Shown: in pieces, positions 7,218 to 15,843 of the stretch
Position numbering within the stretch: the first letter of the stretch is position 1
Layout: each line of letters begins with the position of its first letter
Source: Nocardioides lianchengensis
GTDB taxonomy: Bacteria > Actinomycetota > Actinomycetes > Propionibacteriales > Nocardioidaceae
Direction: 5' to 3'
Assembly: GCF_900101465.1 (NCBI RefSeq)
Contig: NZ_FMZM01000003.1
Span: 1 to 64,000 of the forward strand
DNA length: 64,000 bases
Position numbers and translations under genes: made by a program
Notes under the pieces: model-generated
What the model saw: the letters and a program-made list of their open reading frames with translations, nothing else
What the model was told of the DNA's origin: nothing
Databases searched by the model: none

Positions 7218-9050
7218 TCAGGAGGTGCGCTGGCGCTGCGGTGCCCGGGCCAGCGCGGCGGTGAGCGCGTCGAGCACGACCGGCTTGCTGAGGTAGTCGT
7301 CCATGCCTGCGGCCAGGAACCGCTCCCGGTCACCACCGAGGGCGTTGGCGGTCAGCGCGACCAGCCACGGTCGGTCCTCGCCCGCCTGCTCGCGGATCAG
7401 GCTGGCGGCGCGCAGACCGTCCATGACCGGCATCTGGATGTCCATGAGGACCAGGTCGAAGGAGCCCAGGCGTACGGCGTCGACGGCCTGCTGGCCGTTG
7501 ACGACCACCGTCGGCACGATGCCCAGCCGGTCCAGCATCCGGGTGATGACCTTGCGGTTGACCGGGTCGTCCTCGACCACCAGCACCGCCTGACCGTCGG
7601 GCGGCGGCGGGGACTCGATCGTCGCGGGTGGCTCGCGGGTGCAGGAGCCGTGCACCATCCGGATCTCGACGCGGGTGCCCTCGCCGACCGAGGAGGTCAG
7701 GTCGATGCGGCCGCCCATCGCCTCGACCAGCCGGCGCGAGATCGCCAGGCCCAGGCCGGTGCCGCCGTGCTCGCGGGTGGGTGAGGCGTCGACGCGCACG
7801 AACGAGCGGAAGAGCTCGGGGACCCGCTCCGCGGGGATCCCGATGCCGGTGTCGCGCACCGTGGTGACCACCTCGTGCCGGCCGTCGGGCAGCTCGCGGG
7901 CCGAGCAGTCGATCTCGACGGCGCCGTGCTCGGTGAACTTCACCGCGTTGCCGACGACGTTGACCAGCACCTGCCGGAGCCGGGTCGTGTCGCCGCGGAG
8001 GCTGGCGGGGATGTCGGCGGCGCAGCGCAGCACCAGGTCGATGCCCTGGTGGTCGGCGGCCGGGACGAACATCCCGACCGTCTCGTCGAGCAGGTCGCGC
8101 ATCGAGAACGGCTCGTCGGCGTAGGCCATCCGACCGGACTCGAGGCTGGAGTAGTCGAGGACGTCGTTGATCAGGGCGAGCAGGTGGCTGCCGCTGCGGT
8201 GCGCGGTGAGCACGAAGTCGCGCTGCTCGTCGTCGAGCTCGGTGAGCAGCAGCAGGTCGGTGAGGCCGAGGACCGCGTTGAGCGGAGTCCGGATCTCGTG
8301 GCTCATGGTGGCCAGGAAGGTGGCCTTCTCCTGCGCCGCGAGCTCGGCCGCCTGCCGGGCCGCCGTGTGCAGCTGCTCCAGCTCGTGGCGCTCGGTGATG
8401 TCGGTCATCACCGCGAAGTAGCCCTCGGTCGTGCCGTCCGGCGCGTGCAGCGGCGAGGCGTCGACGCTCAGCCACGACTCGCGCCCGTCGGCGCCCTGCA
8501 GCACGACCTCGACCTGCATCCGCTCGCCGCGCTCCATCGCCGAGCCGAGGAGCGCGATGCTCCGCGGGTCGGTGGCCGGGCCCTGGAGGAACTCCATGGC
8601 GTGTCGCCCGCGCATCACCTCCAGCGTCCAGCCGGAGGCCCGCTCGAAGGCCTCGTTGACCCACAGGATCAGTCCGTGCTCGTCGGTCGCGGCCAACGCG
8701 CTGTCGGTGGCCCGGACCACCCGGGAGTAGAACGACAGGTCGTCGTTGACCTCCTGCAGCTCACCGAGCGCCTGCTCACGGTGCCGGTCGACCCGGATCA
8801 GCAGCCACGCGCCCACGATCGTGAAGGCGATCCCGGAGAGCAGGATCCCGCAGAGCAGCACCAGCAGCCGCACCAGGTCGCCGACCAGCTCGCCGTCGAT
8901 CGGCTCGGCGTTGTCGAACTGCCGCTCGTGCTCGCGGGCGTCCATGAGCAGGTCGTGGCCCAGCACCACGCTCGCGGCGATGAGCGCGAGGCCCAGCAGC
9001 CCGAAGCCCGCCGCGACCCACTGCCAGCGGCGCGGGGCGCGCCTCAGCAC
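7218..9050 (-). CDS. hybrid sensor histidine kinase with C-terminal receiver
   Basis: A 610-residue membrane kinase. Two hydrophobic helices near residues 12-30 and 60-85 flank a short extracellular loop. A PAS domain follows (ALAATDEHGLILWVNEAFER, ending AVMTDITERHELE), then the HisKA phosphoacceptor His251 (MSHEIRTPLN) and HATPase boxes (VNVVGNAVKFTEHG, DTGIGIP, GGTGLGLAISRR). The C-terminal receiver has phosphorylatable Asp537 (LVLMDIQMPVMDG) and a conserved Lys (DDYLSKPV). It is downstream of an OmpR-type regulator on the same strand, separated by about 160 bp, and the two are a likely partner pair. Confidence 0.92.
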   Translation of the reverse strand: MLRRAPRRWQWVAAGFGLLGLALIAASVVLGHDLLMDAREHERQFDNAEPIDGELVGDLVRLLVLLCGILLSGIAFTIVGAWLLIRVDRHREQALGELQEVNDDLSFYSRVVRATDSALAATDEHGLILWVNEAFERASGWTLEVMRGRHAMEFLQGPATDPRSIALLGSAMERGERMQVEVVLQGADGRESWLSVDASPLHAPDGTTEGYFAVMTDITERHELEQLHTAARQAAELAAQEKATFLATMSHEIRTPLNAVLGLTDLLLLTELDDEQRDFVLTAHRSGSHLLALINDVLDYSSLESGRMAYADEPFSMRDLLDETVGMFVPAADHQGIDLVLRCAADIPASLRGDTTRLRQVLVNVVGNAVKFTEHGAVEIDCSARELPDGRHEVVTTVRDTGIGIPAERVPELFRSFVRVDASPTREHGGTGLGLAISRRLVEAMGGRIDLTSSVGEGTRVEIRMVHGSCTREPPATIESPPPPDGQAVLVVEDDPVNRKVITRMLDRLGIVPTVVVNGQQAVDAVRLGSFDLVLMDIQMPVMDGLRAASLIREQAGEDRPWLVALTANALGGDRERFLAAGMDDYLSKPVVLDALTAALARAPQRQRTS

Positions 9051-9211
9051 CGCGCCACCGTCGGTCGTACGGCGGCCCGGCGGGCCCGCGAGCGGGCAGC
9101 ACGGACGTCGAGCATGGCAGTCACGATGTCAGCCGAAGCGCAAGGAAGGCCTGAGACTACGTGTGAATTCGATCAAGGTCGGGCCGCCCCCCCGGTCGGC
9201 CGTCCGGGCGG

Positions 9212-9949
9212 TCAGGCCCCGGACTGGAGACGGTACCCGAGACCGCGGACCGTCGTGATCGGATCGGGTGAGCCGGGGGCGGCGCGGAGCTTGCGGCGCA
9301 GGTTGCCGATGTGGACGTCGACGACCCGCAGGTCGCCCTCGTAGGTGCGGCCCCACACGTCCTCGTGCAACTCGCTGCGGCTGAAGACCTTGCGCGGCGA
9401 GGCGGTCAGCGCCGACAGCAGGTCGAACTCGATCCTGGTCAGCGCCAGCGGGATCCCGGCGACCGTGACCTCGCGGCCCGCGACGTCCAGCTCCAGCGTG
9501 CCGACCCGACGTACCTCCGGGGCACGCGGCGCGCGCGGACGACGTCGTACGGCCTCGATGCGGGCGGCCAGGAGCACCGGCGAGTAGGGCTTGGTGACGT
9601 AGTCGTCGGCCCCGAGCCGGAAGCCGATGACCTTCTCGACCTCGGAGCCGTGCGCCGTGACCATCACCACGTGCGCGTCGGTGAAGGTGCGCAGCCGCCG
9701 GCAGACCTCGAAGCCGTCCATGCCCGGCAGGGCCACGTCGATCAGGACCAAGTCGTAGTCGTGGACCCGGGCCGCGTCCAGCCCGCGCTCGCCCGACGCG
9801 GCCTGGTGCACCTCGTAGCCACCCTGCTCGAGGATGCGCCGGGAGAGCCGGGCGAACTCCTCGGCGTCCTCGATCACCAGCGCGGTCGGCCGGCTCGCGA
9901 GCGGCCGCCGGGGCCGGGTGGCGAGCGCGGTCAGGACGGGGGAAGGCAT
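9212..9949 (-). CDS. OmpR/PhoB-family response regulator
   Basis: A 245-residue two-domain regulator. The receiver has Asp71 (LVLIDVALPGMDG), an acidic pair (VIEDAE) and Lys120 (DDYVTKPY). The C-terminal winged helix shows the usual signatures (LALTRIEFDLLSALTASP, SRSELHEDVWG, RVVDVHIGNLRRKL and TTVRGLGYRL). It is transcribed just before the hybrid kinase gene. The first 20 residues are a basic extension ahead of the receiver, so an internal start is possible, though the ATG at 9949 gives an intact frame. Confidence 0.93.
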   Translation of the reverse strand: MPSPVLTALATRPRRPLASRPTALVIEDAEEFARLSRRILEQGGYEVHQAASGERGLDAARVHDYDLVLIDVALPGMDGFEVCRRLRTFTDAHVVMVTAHGSEVEKVIGFRLGADDYVTKPYSPVLLAARIEAVRRRPRAPRAPEVRRVGTLELDVAGREVTVAGIPLALTRIEFDLLSALTASPRKVFSRSELHEDVWGRTYEGDLRVVDVHIGNLRRKLRAAPGSPDPITTVRGLGYRLQSGA

Positions 9950-9986
9950 GGGCGACCCATCGGCAGGAGGTCGCCCCGCCTGAGCG

Positions 9987-11231
9987 TCAGCCGCCCAGCG
10001 CGACGATCTTGCGGCGCAGCAGCCGACGCTCGCGCTCCTGCGGGCAGAGGACGACGGCGGCCTCCAGCTCGGCCCGTGCCTCGTCGGCGCGACCGAGTCG
10101 GGTCAGCAGCTCGCCGCGGACGCTCGGGAGCAGGTGGGACCCGGCGAGCCGGCCCTCGGCGACCAGCTCGTCGACCGCGGCCAGGGCCGCCGCCGGGCCC
10201 TCGGCCATCGCCAGGGCGACCGCCCGGTTGAGGGCGACGACGGGCGACGGGGCGAGGCGGCCGAGCGCCTCGTAGAGCAGCACCACCCGCTCCCAGTCGG
10301 TCGCGGCCACCGAGGGCGCGACCGCGTGGCACTCGGCGATCGCGGCCTGGACGCCGTACGCCCCGAGGCCGCGGCCGACCTGGCCGGCCCGGGCCAGCGC
10401 CGCCCGGCCGCGACGGATCGCGGCGTGGTCCCAGCGGCGCCGGTCCTGGTCCTCCAGGAGGACCGGGTCGCCGGCCGCGTCCAGGCGCGCGGGGAAGCGG
10501 GCCGCGGTGAGCTCCAGCAGCGCCAGCAGCCCGTGCACCTCCGGCTCCTCGGACACCAGCCGGGCCAGCACCCGGGCCAGCCGGGTCGCCTCGACGGCGA
10601 GGTCGACCCGGATCAGGTCGCGACCGGACGTCGCCGAGGACCCCTCGGTGAAGATCAGGTAGAGCACGCTGAGCACCGGGCCGAGCCGCTCGCGACGCTC
10701 CGCGGCCGGCGGCACCTCGAACGGCACCCGGGCGGCCGCCAGCGTCTTCTTGGCCCGGGTGATCCGCGCCTGCACGGTCGCGGTCGGCACCAGGAAGCCG
10801 CGGGCGATCTCGTCGCTGGTCAGGCCGCCCAGGACCCGGAGCGTGAGCGCCACCTGCGACTCCGGCGACAGCGCTGGGTGGCAGGACACGAACAGCAGCG
10901 CGAGCGCGTCGTCCTCGATCCGGTCGGGGTCCCAGAGCAGGTCCGGGTCGGCAGGCTGGTCGGCCCCCGGGTCGCGGGCGAGCGCGGCGTACCGCTCGTC
11001 GCGGGCGGCGCGCCGCCGGAAGCCGTCGATCGCCCGCCGCCGGCCGACGGTGAGCAGCCAGCCCGCCGGGTTGGCCGGTACGCCGTCGCGCGGCCAGCCG
11101 ACCAGCGCCTCGGCCAGCGCCTCCTGGGCGAGGTCCTCCGCGAGCGCGAAGTCGCCGGTGTAGCGGGCCAGGGTGGCGACGATGTGGGCCGACTCGATGC
11201 GCCACACCGCCGCCACCGCCTCCCTGGTCAC
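9987..11231 (-). CDS. ECF RNA polymerase sigma factor, ECF42-like
   Basis: A 414-residue sigma factor, long because region 4 is followed by a C-terminal TPR-like/SnoaL-free extension typical of the ECF42 type (DUF6596). Region 2 is visible as DFALAEDLAQEALAEAL ... NPAGWLLTVGRRRAIDGFRR and region 4 as LTLRVLGGLTSDEIARGFLV followed by TATVQARITRAKKTL. ECF42 genes are characteristically paired with DGPF/YciI-domain proteins (known), and such a gene is immediately upstream here. There is no obvious anti-sigma factor; the extension is thought to take that regulatory role. Confidence 0.9.
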   Translation of the reverse strand: MTREAVAAVWRIESAHIVATLARYTGDFALAEDLAQEALAEALVGWPRDGVPANPAGWLLTVGRRRAIDGFRRRAARDERYAALARDPGADQPADPDLLWDPDRIEDDALALLFVSCHPALSPESQVALTLRVLGGLTSDEIARGFLVPTATVQARITRAKKTLAAARVPFEVPPAAERRERLGPVLSVLYLIFTEGSSATSGRDLIRVDLAVEATRLARVLARLVSEEPEVHGLLALLELTAARFPARLDAAGDPVLLEDQDRRRWDHAAIRRGRAALARAGQVGRGLGAYGVQAAIAECHAVAPSVAATDWERVVLLYEALGRLAPSPVVALNRAVALAMAEGPAAALAAVDELVAEGRLAGSHLLPSVRGELLTRLGRADEARAELEAAVVLCPQERERRLLRRKIVALGG

Positions 11232-11238
11232 GGCCGGG

Positions 11239-11658
11239 TCACAGCTGGCCGGTGGCCTCGCGCCAGGCCCGCTCCTTCTGGATCCACGGGTTGTCCTGCG
11301 GGAACTCGTCGATGCTCGGGACCCGGCGGATCTCCGTCTTGATCCCCGGCCGGGTCATCGGCAGCCGACGGGCCCACTCGACGGCCTCCTCCTGCGAGGC
11401 CACCTCGAGGAGATAGAAGCCGCCGAACAGCTCCTTGGTCTCGCCGTACGGCCCGTCGGTGACGACCGGCGGCTCGGAGGAGTAGTCGACGACGACGCCC
11501 TGCGCGGCGTCGTCGAGGCCCTCCGCGGCGAGCAGCACGCCGGCGGTGATCAGCTCCTCGTTGAAGCGGCCCATCGCCTCGAGCATCTGGTCGAAGTCGA
11601 CATCGGCATAACTCGCGACGGCCTCGTCGGTCCCGCGCATGATCAGCATGTACTTCAT
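11239..11658 (-). CDS. YciI/DGPF-family protein, ECF42 partner
   Basis: A 139-residue protein with the DGPF-family core: MKYMLIMRGTDEA at the start, VVTDGPYGETKELFGGFYLLEV in the middle, and a C-terminal VPSIDEFP segment. These small dimeric alpha/beta-barrel proteins accompany ECF41/42-type sigma genes, but their biochemical role is not settled. The ATG at 11658 is preferred over an upstream in-frame start at 11676 because CAGGAG lies at the right distance. It is seven bases upstream of the sigma gene, so one operon. Confidence 0.9.
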   Translation of the reverse strand: MKYMLIMRGTDEAVASYADVDFDQMLEAMGRFNEELITAGVLLAAEGLDDAAQGVVVDYSSEPPVVTDGPYGETKELFGGFYLLEVASQEEAVEWARRLPMTRPGIKTEIRRVPSIDEFPQDNPWIQKERAWREATGQL

Positions 11659-11752
11659 GGTGCTCTCCTGTCGCATCGGGGTCCCGGTGGGACCCTCTCA
11701 CCCGTCAGTCGAACGGGGAACGCCGCGATCGACACCGCTCCGGACGTTCTTC

Positions 11753-12745
11753 TCAGAGGCTCGCGAGGACGCTCGCGGCCCGCTCGGCGTCGGCGCGGCT
11801 CACGTCGAGGTGCGTGACGAGGCGTACGGCGGTGGGCCCGACCGTGGCCACCAGGACCCCGGCCTCGCGGGCCCGCTCGACGTACGACGCCGCGTCGGGC
11901 CGGTCGACCACGACGATGTTGGTGTCGACCGCGTCCGGGTCGCCGCCCGCGGCCTCGGCGAGCAGCCGGGCGTGGGCGTGGTCGTCGGCCAGCCGCTCGA
12001 CGTGGTGGTCGAGGGCGTGCAGACCGGCCGCGGCCAGCAGGCCGACCTGGCGCATGCCGCCGCCCATCCGCTTGCGCCACACCCGGGACTCGGCGATCGC
12101 GTCGGCCGAGCCGACCACCAGCGACCCGACCGGCGCGCCCAGGCCCTTGGACAGGCAGACGGCCAGCACGTCGGCGACCGCGCCGTACTCCTGCAGCGGC
12201 GTGCCGGTCGCGACGTGCGCGTTCCAGACGCGGGCGCCGTCCATGTGCACCTTCGCGCCGGCGGCGGTCGCGAATTCGCGCAGGTCCCGCAGGTCGGCCA
12301 GCGGCAGCACCGCTCCCCCGGCGAAGTTGTGGGTGTTCTCGACCGAGATCGCCGCGGTCGGCACGAAGTAGTGCCCCATGTCGGGGGCGAACAGGTCGCG
12401 CAGCACCGGCAGGTCGACCTGGCCGCGCGGGTGGATCCAGGTGCGCGAGGTGATGCCGGAGTAGGCACCGTGCGCCCCCAGCTCGGCCCGCACGATGTGG
12501 GCCCGCGACTCGCAGAGCACCTCCTGCCCGGGCTGGACGACGGTGCGCACCGCGAGCACGTTGGCCATCGAGCCGGTCGGCGTGAACAGCGCCGCCTCGT
12601 GGCCGAACAGCCCCGCGACCCGCTCCTCCAGCGCCCGGACCGTCGGGTCCTCGCCGTACACGTCGTCGCCGACCTCGGCCCGCGCCATCGCCGTACGCAT
12701 CGCCTCGGTGGGCCGGGTCAGGGTGTCGCTGCGGAGATCGATCAT
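11753..12745 (-). CDS. ltaE: low-specificity L-threonine aldolase
   Basis: A 330-residue fold-type I PLP enzyme that cleaves L-threonine and allo-threonine to glycine and acetaldehyde. Seen motifs include IDLRSDTLTRPT at the N-terminus, VGDDVYGEDPTV, the cofactor-contacting FTPTGSMANVLA, ENTHNFAGG, the aspartate motif MDGARVWNA, and the PLP lysine in CLSKGLGAPVGS. The start is the second of two adjacent candidates (GTG 12748, ATG 12745), chosen because GAGGG sits six bases before the ATG. A large inverted repeat lies directly upstream. Confidence 0.94.
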   Translation of the reverse strand: MIDLRSDTLTRPTEAMRTAMARAEVGDDVYGEDPTVRALEERVAGLFGHEAALFTPTGSMANVLAVRTVVQPGQEVLCESRAHIVRAELGAHGAYSGITSRTWIHPRGQVDLPVLRDLFAPDMGHYFVPTAAISVENTHNFAGGAVLPLADLRDLREFATAAGAKVHMDGARVWNAHVATGTPLQEYGAVADVLAVCLSKGLGAPVGSLVVGSADAIAESRVWRKRMGGGMRQVGLLAAAGLHALDHHVERLADDHAHARLLAEAAGGDPDAVDTNIVVVDRPDAASYVERAREAGVLVATVGPTAVRLVTHLDVSRADAERAASVLASL

Positions 12746-12759
12746 CACTGTCCCTCGGT

Positions 12760-12842
12760 GGTCGAGTAGCGAGCGCCAGCGAGCGTATCGAGACCGCTGA
12801 TGGTCTCGACACGCCGCCTCGTTCCTCGACGGCTACTCGACC
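12760..12842. repeat. 83-bp imperfect inverted repeat, REP-like
   Basis: The outer arms GGTCGAGTAG (12760) and CTACTCGACC (ending 12842) and the inner arms ATCGAGACC and GGTCTCGAC are complementary; the middle parts of the arms have diverged. It fills the gap between the aroG stop and the ltaE start. This sequence type resembles dispersed extragenic palindromes I associate with Nocardioides-like genomes. It could act as a terminator for aroG or as an mRNA 3'-end structure. Confidence 0.75.
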
Positions 12843-12861
12843 GACGAGGCGCCCAGAGCGG

Positions 12862-14205
12862 TCAGGGCTTGGAGGATCGCAGCATGTCCGCGACGAGGAA
12901 CGCCAGCTCGAGGGACTGGACCCGGTTGAGCCGCGGGTCGCAGACCGACTCGTAGCGAGCGGAGAGGTCCATGTCGGTGAGCTCCTCGCCGCCGCCGACG
13001 CACTCGGTGACGTCGTCACCGGTGAGCTCGACGTGCAGGCCACCGGGCCAGGTGCCGAGCGCGCGGTGCACGTCGAAGAAGCCCTGGACCTCGTCGATGA
13101 CGTCGTCGAAGCGGCGGGTCTTGTAGCCCGAGCTGGCCTCGAAGGTGTTGCCGTGCATCGGGTCGCAGATCCAGGCGACCTGGAGACCCTCGGCGGTGAC
13201 CTTCTCGATCAGCGACGGGAGACCGTCGCGGATCTTGCCGGCGCCGAAGCGGGTGATGAAGGTGAGCCGGCCGGCCTCGTTGGTCGGGTTGAGCTTGGCG
13301 GCCAGCGCCAGGGCGTCGTCGGCCGACGTGGTCGGGCCGAGCTTGACGCCGATCGGGTTCTGGATGTGGCTGAGCAGCTCGACGTGGGCGTTGTCGAGCT
13401 GGCGGGTGCGCTCACCGATCCAGACGAAGTGGCCGGAGACGTCGTACGGGAGCTGGGTGCGCGAGTCGATGCGGGTGAGGGCGTGCTCGTACTCCAGCAC
13501 CAGCGCCTCGTGGCTGGAGTGGAAGTCGACCCGGTGGAACTCGTCGGGGTCGGCGCCGATGGCCTTCATGAAGGTGAGCGCGCGCTCGATCTCGTGGGCC
13601 ATCGCCTCGTACTGCTGGCCGAACGGCGAGGTCTTCACGAAGTCGGTGTTCCAGGTGTGCACCTGGCGGAGGTCGGCGTACCCGCCGGTGACGAAGGCGC
13701 GGACCAGGTTGAGCGTCGCGGCCGAGGAGTTGTAGACGTCGACGAGCCGCTGCGGGTCGGGGACCCGGGAGGCCTCGGTGAACTCGTAGCCGTTGACCGC
13801 GTCGCCGCGGTAGGCCGGCAGCGTCACACCGTTGCGCGTCTCGTTGTCGCTGGAGCGCGGCTTGGCGTACTGCCCGGCGATCCGACCGAGCTTCACGACC
13901 GGCACCGACGCGGCGTAGGTCAGCACGACGGCCATCTGCAGCAGCACCCGCAGCTTGTTGCGGACGTTGTCGGCGGTGACGCCGGCGAACGTCTCGGCAC
14001 AGTCGCCGCCCTGGAGGATGAACGCCTCGCCCCGGGTGACGGCCGCGATCTTGTCCTTCAGCTCGTCGCACTCCCCCGCGAAGACCAGCGGCGGCATCGT
14101 CCGCAGCCGGTCGACGGCGGCGTCCACCTTCGCGCGGTCGGGGTACGTCGGCTGCTGGGCCGGGCCGAGGGCGTGCAGGTCAGCCAGGGAGGGGATGGTG
14201 CTCAC
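12862..14205 (-). CDS. aroG: class II 3-deoxy-7-phosphoheptulonate synthase
   Basis: A 447-residue class II (AroA-II) DAHP synthase, the first shikimate-pathway enzyme. Seen motifs: FILQGGDCAETF with metal-ligand Cys69, AGQYAKPRS, the phosphate-binding YRGDAVNG, VDFHSSHEALVLEYE, VKLGPTT, WICDPMHGNTF and a late GGEELTDMDL. In M. tuberculosis the orthologous enzyme (Rv2178c) forms complexes with chorismate mutase and lies two genes from pknL, a neighbourhood preserved here. The GTG start has TACCCT six bases upstream, predicting a leaderless mRNA. Confidence 0.97.
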   Translation of the reverse strand: MSTIPSLADLHALGPAQQPTYPDRAKVDAAVDRLRTMPPLVFAGECDELKDKIAAVTRGEAFILQGGDCAETFAGVTADNVRNKLRVLLQMAVVLTYAASVPVVKLGRIAGQYAKPRSSDNETRNGVTLPAYRGDAVNGYEFTEASRVPDPQRLVDVYNSSAATLNLVRAFVTGGYADLRQVHTWNTDFVKTSPFGQQYEAMAHEIERALTFMKAIGADPDEFHRVDFHSSHEALVLEYEHALTRIDSRTQLPYDVSGHFVWIGERTRQLDNAHVELLSHIQNPIGVKLGPTTSADDALALAAKLNPTNEAGRLTFITRFGAGKIRDGLPSLIEKVTAEGLQVAWICDPMHGNTFEASSGYKTRRFDDVIDEVQGFFDVHRALGTWPGGLHVELTGDDVTECVGGGEELTDMDLSARYESVCDPRLNRVQSLELAFLVADMLRSSKP

Positions 14206-14211
14206 CCCACC

Positions 14212-14217
14212 AGGGTA
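14212..14217 (-). promoter_or_regulatory. TACCCT -10 box for a leaderless aroG mRNA
   Basis: On the minus strand TACCCT is followed by six bases and then the GTG start of aroG. No Shine-Dalgarno sequence is present, in keeping with a leaderless start. Confidence 0.5.
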
Positions 14218-14272
14218 CGGCGGCCCGCCGTACTGCCCCGATTCGTCGCGGGGCGGTGAGACCGCGCTGTGC

Positions 14273-15730
14273 TCAGTCCTCCAGGTGCTCGATGTCGCGG
14301 AAGCCGGTCTTCTTGGCGCGGATGCCGCGGTTGGTCAGCCAGGTGAAGGCCCACAGCACGATGCCGAGGCCGAGCAGGCCGGCGGCGATCTTGTACTGGA
14401 CCATGTCGGCCTCCAGCCGCGCCCAGGGCCCGAGCAGGAAGGCGCAGCCGATCGCGCCGACGATCGGGATCACCGTGGGCGCGCGGAAGGCGCGCTCGGG
14501 CGTGGGGTCGCGGCGCAGGACCAGGCAGCAGACGTTGACGATCGTGAACACCGCGAGCAGCAGCAGCGAGGTGGTGCCCGACAGCGCCGCCACGACCGTG
14601 GTGTCCGACTGGGTGCGGACCACGACGATCAGCGCGAGGGCGAGGACCGTCGTGAACAGGATCGCGACCCACGGCGAGCGGCGGACCGGCAGCACCCGGC
14701 CGAGGGTGCGCGGCAGCACGTCCTGCTGGGCCATGCCGTAGATCAGCCGGCTGGCCATGAGCATGTTGATCAGGGCGGTGTTGGCGACGGCGAAGACCGT
14801 CAGGAACGGGAAGATCTTGTCGATCGGCAGGTCGGGCGCGCCGACGCGGACGACGTCGAGCAGGATCCCGGCCTCGGCGTTCTTCGGGTTCGCGATGTCG
14901 CCGGGCGGGATGACCGCGACCACGGTGACGGCGACGAGCATGTAGATGACGACCGCGATGCCGAGACCGGTCAGCATCATCCTCGGGAAGATCTTCAGAG
15001 GGTCCTTGGTCTCCTCGACCATGTTGACCGAGTCCTCGAAGCCGACCATCGAGAAGAACGCGATCGCGGTGGCCACGGTGACGGCCATGAACAGGCCCTT
15101 GTCGTCGGGGCCCTCGAAGACCGTGACCCGGCTCAGGTCGCCGTCGCCACCGGTCACCGCGTAGAAGCCGATCCCGATGACGATCGCCAGCGCGGCCATC
15201 TCGACCAGGGTGAGGATCACGTTGAACTTCACGCTCTCCCCCACGCCACGCAGGTTGATCCCGGCCAGCAGACCCATGAAGAGCAGCGCGACCACCAGGC
15301 TGGCGGTGTCGCTGGTGGGGATCCCCGGCAGCAGCTCGTCGAGGCCGATGAGCAGGTTCTCGGCCAGCAGTCCCGACGAGGTCGAGGCGCTGGTGATGCC
15401 CGAGCACACCACCGTGAAGGCGACCAGGAACGTGACGAAGTGGATGCCGAACGCCTTGTGCGTGTAGAGCGCCGCGCCCGCCGCCTGCGGGTACTTCGTC
15501 ACCAGCTCCAGGTAGGAGTACGCCGTCAGCGTCGCCACCGCGAAGGCGACCAGGAACGGCAGCCACGCGATCCCACCCACCTGGCCCGCCAGGCGACCGG
15601 TCACGGCGTACACGCCGGCACCGAGGATGTCGCCGACGATGAAGAGCAGGAGGAGCTTCGGTCCCATCACCCGCTTCAGGTCGGGCTCGGCTCCGTTGAC
15701 GTCGACCTGGTCGCTGCTGGCTGCGGTCAT
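14273..15730 (-). CDS. APC-family amino-acid permease
   Basis: A 485-residue membrane protein with about twelve hydrophobic helices. The first helix carries the APC signature (LFIVGDILGAGVYAVTG) with the unwound glycine segment used for substrate binding. Helix 6 region reads AFFSMVGFEDSVNMVEETKDP, also typical. It is likely a cytoplasmic-membrane amino-acid/polyamine transporter; the substrate is not deducible. The gene is divergent from the TetR gene. The palindromic operator lies in the shared intergenic region, so TetR control of the permease is possible but unproven. Confidence 0.93.
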   Translation of the reverse strand: MTAASSDQVDVNGAEPDLKRVMGPKLLLLFIVGDILGAGVYAVTGRLAGQVGGIAWLPFLVAFAVATLTAYSYLELVTKYPQAAGAALYTHKAFGIHFVTFLVAFTVVCSGITSASTSSGLLAENLLIGLDELLPGIPTSDTASLVVALLFMGLLAGINLRGVGESVKFNVILTLVEMAALAIVIGIGFYAVTGGDGDLSRVTVFEGPDDKGLFMAVTVATAIAFFSMVGFEDSVNMVEETKDPLKIFPRMMLTGLGIAVVIYMLVAVTVVAVIPPGDIANPKNAEAGILLDVVRVGAPDLPIDKIFPFLTVFAVANTALINMLMASRLIYGMAQQDVLPRTLGRVLPVRRSPWVAILFTTVLALALIVVVRTQSDTTVVAALSGTTSLLLLAVFTIVNVCCLVLRRDPTPERAFRAPTVIPIVGAIGCAFLLGPWARLEADMVQYKIAAGLLGLGIVLWAFTWLTNRGIRAKKTGFRDIEHLED

Positions 15731-15790
15731 GGGTGGCCAGTTGCCCTCACCCCTCGGGGCGAAACCTCGCCGGATTAGTGGACCGGACCA

Positions 15791-15814
15791 GAATGAGACA
15801 CAATTGTCTCATTC
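15791..15814. promoter_or_regulatory. palindromic operator, probable TetR-family site
   Basis: GAATGAGACA at 15791-15800 and TGTCTCATTC at 15805-15814 are perfect reverse complements with a 4-base spacer. It sits 30 bp before the TetR-family start codon in an unusually AT-rich patch. Size and position fit an autoregulatory TetR operator. Confidence 0.75.
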
Positions 15815-15843
15815 GATCCATTCACGTCTCACGGAGGTACGTC

